In this document: in pieces, positions 29,252 through 32,503 of the stretch
Layout: every line of letters starts with the position of its first letter
Numbering within the stretch: the stretch's first letter is position 1
Source: Mycoplasmataceae bacterium
Lineage (GTDB): Bacteria; Bacillota_I; Bacilli_A; Mycoplasmatales; Mycoplasmoidaceae
DNA: 32,503 bases
Assembly: GCA_029009155.1 (NCBI GenBank)
Contig: JAQXJX010000007.1
Coordinates: 1 to 32,503 of the forward strand
Direction: 5' to 3'
The notes under the pieces: generated by a model
Told to the model about the DNA's origin: nothing
What the model saw: only the letters and a program-made list of their open reading frames with translations
Databases searched by the model: none
Made by a program: the position numbers and the translations under genes

Positions 29252-29277
29252 AAAATAGCACATTTGTGCTATTTTTT
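29252..29277 (+). terminator. Terminator of the Ig-repeat protein gene
   Basis: AAAATAGCAC (29252-29261), loop ATTT, GTGCTATTTT (29266-29275) then further T. It lies 8 bases after the stop. Confidence 0.9.
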
Positions 29278-29324
29278 ATGTTTAATGTGTTATATTAAAT
29301 AAATATTTGTAAGAAAGGACGATT

Positions 29325-32300
29325 ATGAAAATTAAGAAGGCATTTAAAATATTAACTCCTTTAATATTTTTATCATCATTACAAGCAGTTATTGTTTCTT
29401 CATGTAATAGTAATAATAAACCATCACCTGATCCTACTCCAAGTGATGTTAAAACAAAAAAAGAATTTAGAGCTTGTTGTATAAATGCAGATCAAGGGCA
29501 ATTTAACATAGAATATACAAACAATAAGCCTACTGATTGTAATTTAACAAAAGCATCAAAAGATTTTAAAGCTATTGATTTTAACTTTAATAATGGTATT
29601 ATTTCTTCCAATGATGGATTTGAATACATAATTACATCTATAGGTGATCATGCATTTGAAAATAATACTAATTTAGTTGGAGATATTTATATTCCTAACA
29701 CTATTAAATCTATAGGTAAATATTCTTTTACTCACTCTGGTCTAAATGGCATAATTCACATTCCTGATAGTATTGACAGTATTGGAGCATATGCTTTTGC
29801 TGACACTAAAATTCAAATTTTGGATTTAACAGAACACACATCAAAAATTATTAATTATGCCAATAACATAGTTAATGAATCAGCAATTATATATGTTCCT
29901 AAAGATTTATTGCAGGCATATAAAAATGCTGAAGGTTGGAATACGATAGTAGATAGAATTTATGCAAAATCTGAACCAATCCCACCTCAACCACAATTTA
30001 TAACTGAGACATTAGATTCTAAATACATAGGTGGATCTAAAGGAACATTTGATATCGGGTATTATCAAGGTCATTCTGATTATTGTCAAATATTAAGTGT
30101 AAGTGATGATTTCACAGCTAAAAATTTTAATTTTAATGATGGCATCATTAAAAAAACAGAAACTGAAAAGATAACTATTACTAATATTAAAGAAAGTTGC
30201 TTTAAAAACTGCTTAGGATTAACAAACACTTTAACTATACCTTCAACAATTAGTCATATCAATCCTTATACCTTTGCTGGTTGTTCAAAGCTAAATAAAG
30301 TAGTAATTAATGAAGGCATAGATTCAATTGATGATTACGCTTTTGCTGATTGTGAATCTTTAGATTTAGAAACAATAATATTACCTAATTCACTTGAAAA
30401 TATTGGTAAATGTGCTTTTAAAGATTGCCATAAAAAATCAAATATAACAATAGGATTACCTAAAAAAGTTAAACATATTGGTAATAATGCTTTTGAAAAT
30501 GTAAATATGAAGGCACTAGATTTAACAACAATCGATCATGTAATTGATATTGATTCTAATCCATTATCTGATTTAGGATTTATGGCAAATAACAATGTTA
30601 GATTAATATCAATTAATAGTGATGCAATACATCAACAATATTTACAAGATGATAATTGAAAAACTTGTGAAGAGTTATTTAGAGTTGTTCCAAAAGGAGA
30701 AAAAACTGAAGTAATACCAGCATCTTTAATAGGCGCAACATCAGGAGATATAACAATTCAATATAAAAATCCTAATGAATGCTCTATTGTAAAAATATCA
30801 TCAGATTTTTTATCATCTAAAAATCTTGATTTTGCTAATGGAAACATTTCTTACAAAGGTATCAAACTAACTATTACTAATATTAAAGAAGGTTGTTTTA
30901 AAAACTGTTTAGGATTAACAAACACTTTAACTATACCTTCAACAATTAGTCATATCAATCCTTATACATTTGCAGGTTGTTTGAAACTAAATAAAGTAGT
31001 AATTAATGAAGGTATAGATTCAATTGATGATTATGCTTTTGCTGATTGTGAATCTTTAGATTTAGAAACAATAATATTACCTAATTCACTTGAAAACATT
31101 GGTAAATGTGCTTTTAAAGATTGCAATAAAATTTGTAAAAATTCAACAATTAAATTACAAAACAGCATTAAGCATATTGCAAATGGTGCTTTTAGTAATT
31201 CAAATATTGAAACATTAAATTTAGAGGATATAGATCATGTAATTGAAATTGATTCTAATCCTTTATCTGAAGTAGGGTTTTTATCAAAAAATCCTATTAA
31301 GAGAATTACTTTTGTAGATGAAACAATCAATCATATTTTTTCTTTAAATAAATATTGATTATCTTGTCAAGAAATATTCTCTAATATTGAAACTGTTACT
31401 AAAACTTTTCTTGCATCAACAATATCAGGAGAAACTGGTACTTTTACTCTTTCTTTCCCTGTTAACCATACATTAAAATCTACTCTATTATCTGTGCAAA
31501 AAGACTTTGTAGTAGATTCTAATTTTTGAAATATGAATAATGGTGTATTTAAATATAATGATCAAAATTATCAAATTTGCAGTATTGCAGCTAATGCTTT
31601 TGATGCAGGTTCAACTCATTGATATTTCAAAAAATGTAATTTAGTTATTCCTTCTACTGTTAAAACAATAGGTGATCAAGCCTTTTATGGAAATTCTCGT
31701 AATACTTCTTTATCTGATAAAGAAATCATTGGCATTAACTTCAATGAAGGTATTGAAGATATTGGAATAGAAGCTTTTTATAAATGTAATGATCTAATTG
31801 ATACAACAATTAAATTACCAAACAGTATTAAACACATTAGTGATAATGCATTTGGTAAAACTAATATGGAAATATTAGATTTAACAACATTAGACCATGT
31901 AATTGATGTTGATAGTGATTTAGATTCTAAAAATAGCTTTTTATATGACACAAAAATAAATAAGATTATTTTTAAAGATGACAAAATTTTAAATTTATAT
32001 GCAAATGATAGTCATTGATGCAAATATAAAAATTTATTTGTAAAAGAAAGTGATAAGGTTACTAAAAATATTCCAGGTAGTTATTTTATATATGGAACTA
32101 CAACAATTGAAAATCATGGATATGTAACAATTGAATTTAACCACAATAACCCTTTAGATTGCAAGATAATTTCAGTAAAAGATTTTTGTGTTGGTAGCGG
32201 ATTAACTCAAGAAACTTTTGATTTTAATAAGGGAAAATTTAATTATGAAGGTATTAATTATCAAATTACATCCATTGGGAAAGATGCATTAAGACCAAGT

Positions 32301-32503
32301 AGTATCAGTTCATTTTTTTCAGATATTATTTTGCAGATTCCTTCTACTGTTAAAACAATAGAAGATGGTGCTTTTTATGGTAATTCTCGTAACTGGGGTA
32401 TTTCTGATAAAGAAATTATTGGTATTCAATTTAATGAAGGCTTAGAAGATATTGGAAAAGAAGCTTTTTATAAATGTAATGATCTAATTGATACAACAAT
32501 TAA
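29325..32503 (+). CDS. BspA-like leucine-rich-repeat lipoprotein, C-terminus beyond the window
   Basis: The first 1059 codons of a larger gene cut by the right edge. AAGAAAGGA lies 5 bases before the ATG. The N-terminus is a lipoprotein signal (KKAFKILTPLIFLSSLQAV followed by lipobox VSSC, Cys at residue 27) with a Pro/Ser linker after it. The rest consists of ~230-residue modules. Each has a beta domain (pattern GxFxIxYxNxxxCxIxxVSxDF...FNFNxGxI) and then LRR_5-type repeats such as IPSTISHINPYTFAGCSKLN and LPNSLENIGKCAFKDC. Module 1 (to ~residue 220) ends in YVPKDLLQAYKNAEGWNTIV, a typical BspA segment. Modules 2 and 3 (from ~225 and ~455) are near-identical over ~230 bases; modules 4 and 5 share another long block. 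Such proteins in other organisms bind matrix proteins or other microbes. Expected on the outer membrane face. Confidence 0.88.
30196..30430 (+). repeat. Lipoprotein internal repeat, copy 1
   Basis: About 235 bases nearly identical to the segment 696 bases downstream (232 codons away); covers the LRR part from CFKNCLGLTNTLTIPS to GKCAFKDC. Confidence 0.85.
30892..31126 (+). repeat. Lipoprotein internal repeat, copy 2
   Basis: Second copy of the 30196-30430 segment with only a few third-position and single-residue differences (S to L in AGCSK/AGCLK). Confidence 0.85.
31647..31813 (+). repeat. Lipoprotein internal repeat, second family, copy 1
   Basis: Encodes IPSTVKTIGDQAFYGNSRN through EAFYKCNDLIDTTI. 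Matches 32337-32503 at a 690-base offset (230 codons), with some divergence in the middle. Confidence 0.8.
32337..32503 (+). repeat. Lipoprotein internal repeat, second family, copy 2 (cut by window end)
   Basis: Second copy of the 31647-31813 segment; the last ~40 bases are identical up to the window edge, so the repeat probably continues. Confidence 0.8.

Noticed and set aside
28970-29263. A Ser/Cys/Phe-rich minus-strand frame
   Set aside because: It is the antisense shadow of the Glu/Lys/Gln-rich coiled-coil tail of the Ig-repeat protein.

Overview
The window reads as chromosome from a wall-less bacterium of the Mollicutes that uses genetic code 4 (UGA = Trp). Conserved proteins (SerS, PcrA, YmdB, YchF, Tdk, Pta) are interrupted in frame only by TGA codons at positions where Trp is expected, for example just after the GNHT motif of YmdB. 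The DNA is very AT-rich. The block serS-tmk-holB-mnmE has the same order as MG005-MG008 of Mycoplasma genitalium. BspA-like leucine-rich-repeat surface proteins, a CoaX/CoaD pair and other details point to the pneumoniae-group/Malacoplasma-Ureaplasma side, but that placement is inference.

Layout. (1) 1-3092, minus strand: serS, tmk, holB and mnmE (cut by the left edge), a tight informational operon. (2) 3211-7594, plus strand: a small acidic protein, a GT2-like glycosyltransferase, an RDD membrane protein, then the PcrA/UvrD helicase. (3) 7595-12966: an accessory stretch around ymdB and a tRNA-Trp(CCA). It carries three copies, in different states of decay, of an unrecognised membrane-protein module: a very hydrophobic Ala/Gly/Trp-rich protein followed by a multi-pass membrane protein with a small polar C-terminal domain. 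Copy A keeps only the second gene. Copy B has both genes, but the start of the first is out of frame inside a 20-bp inverted repeat. Copy C is a frameshifted relic behind a perfect consensus promoter. (4) 12967-18284: housekeeping genes on both strands: nitroreductase and RNase HIII (minus), DivIVA-like and SSB-like proteins (plus), coaX-coaD (minus), YigZ/IMPACT and pta (plus). (5) 18408-23608, minus: tdk, ychF and a giant superfamily I helicase. (6) 23817 to the right edge, plus: two large surface proteins. The first is an 1808-residue protein with about 13 Ig-like repeats, a C-terminal membrane anchor and a charged cytoplasmic tail. The second is a BspA-like lipoprotein built from ~230-residue super-repeats, cut by the right edge.

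The most notable signals are a run of 16 T directly abutting the -10 box of the Ig-repeat protein gene (a probable promoter-length phase switch), the repeated two-gene membrane module of region 3, and internal DNA duplications in both surface-protein genes that could recombine. All coordinates, repeats and hairpins were found by eye. No database search was possible.
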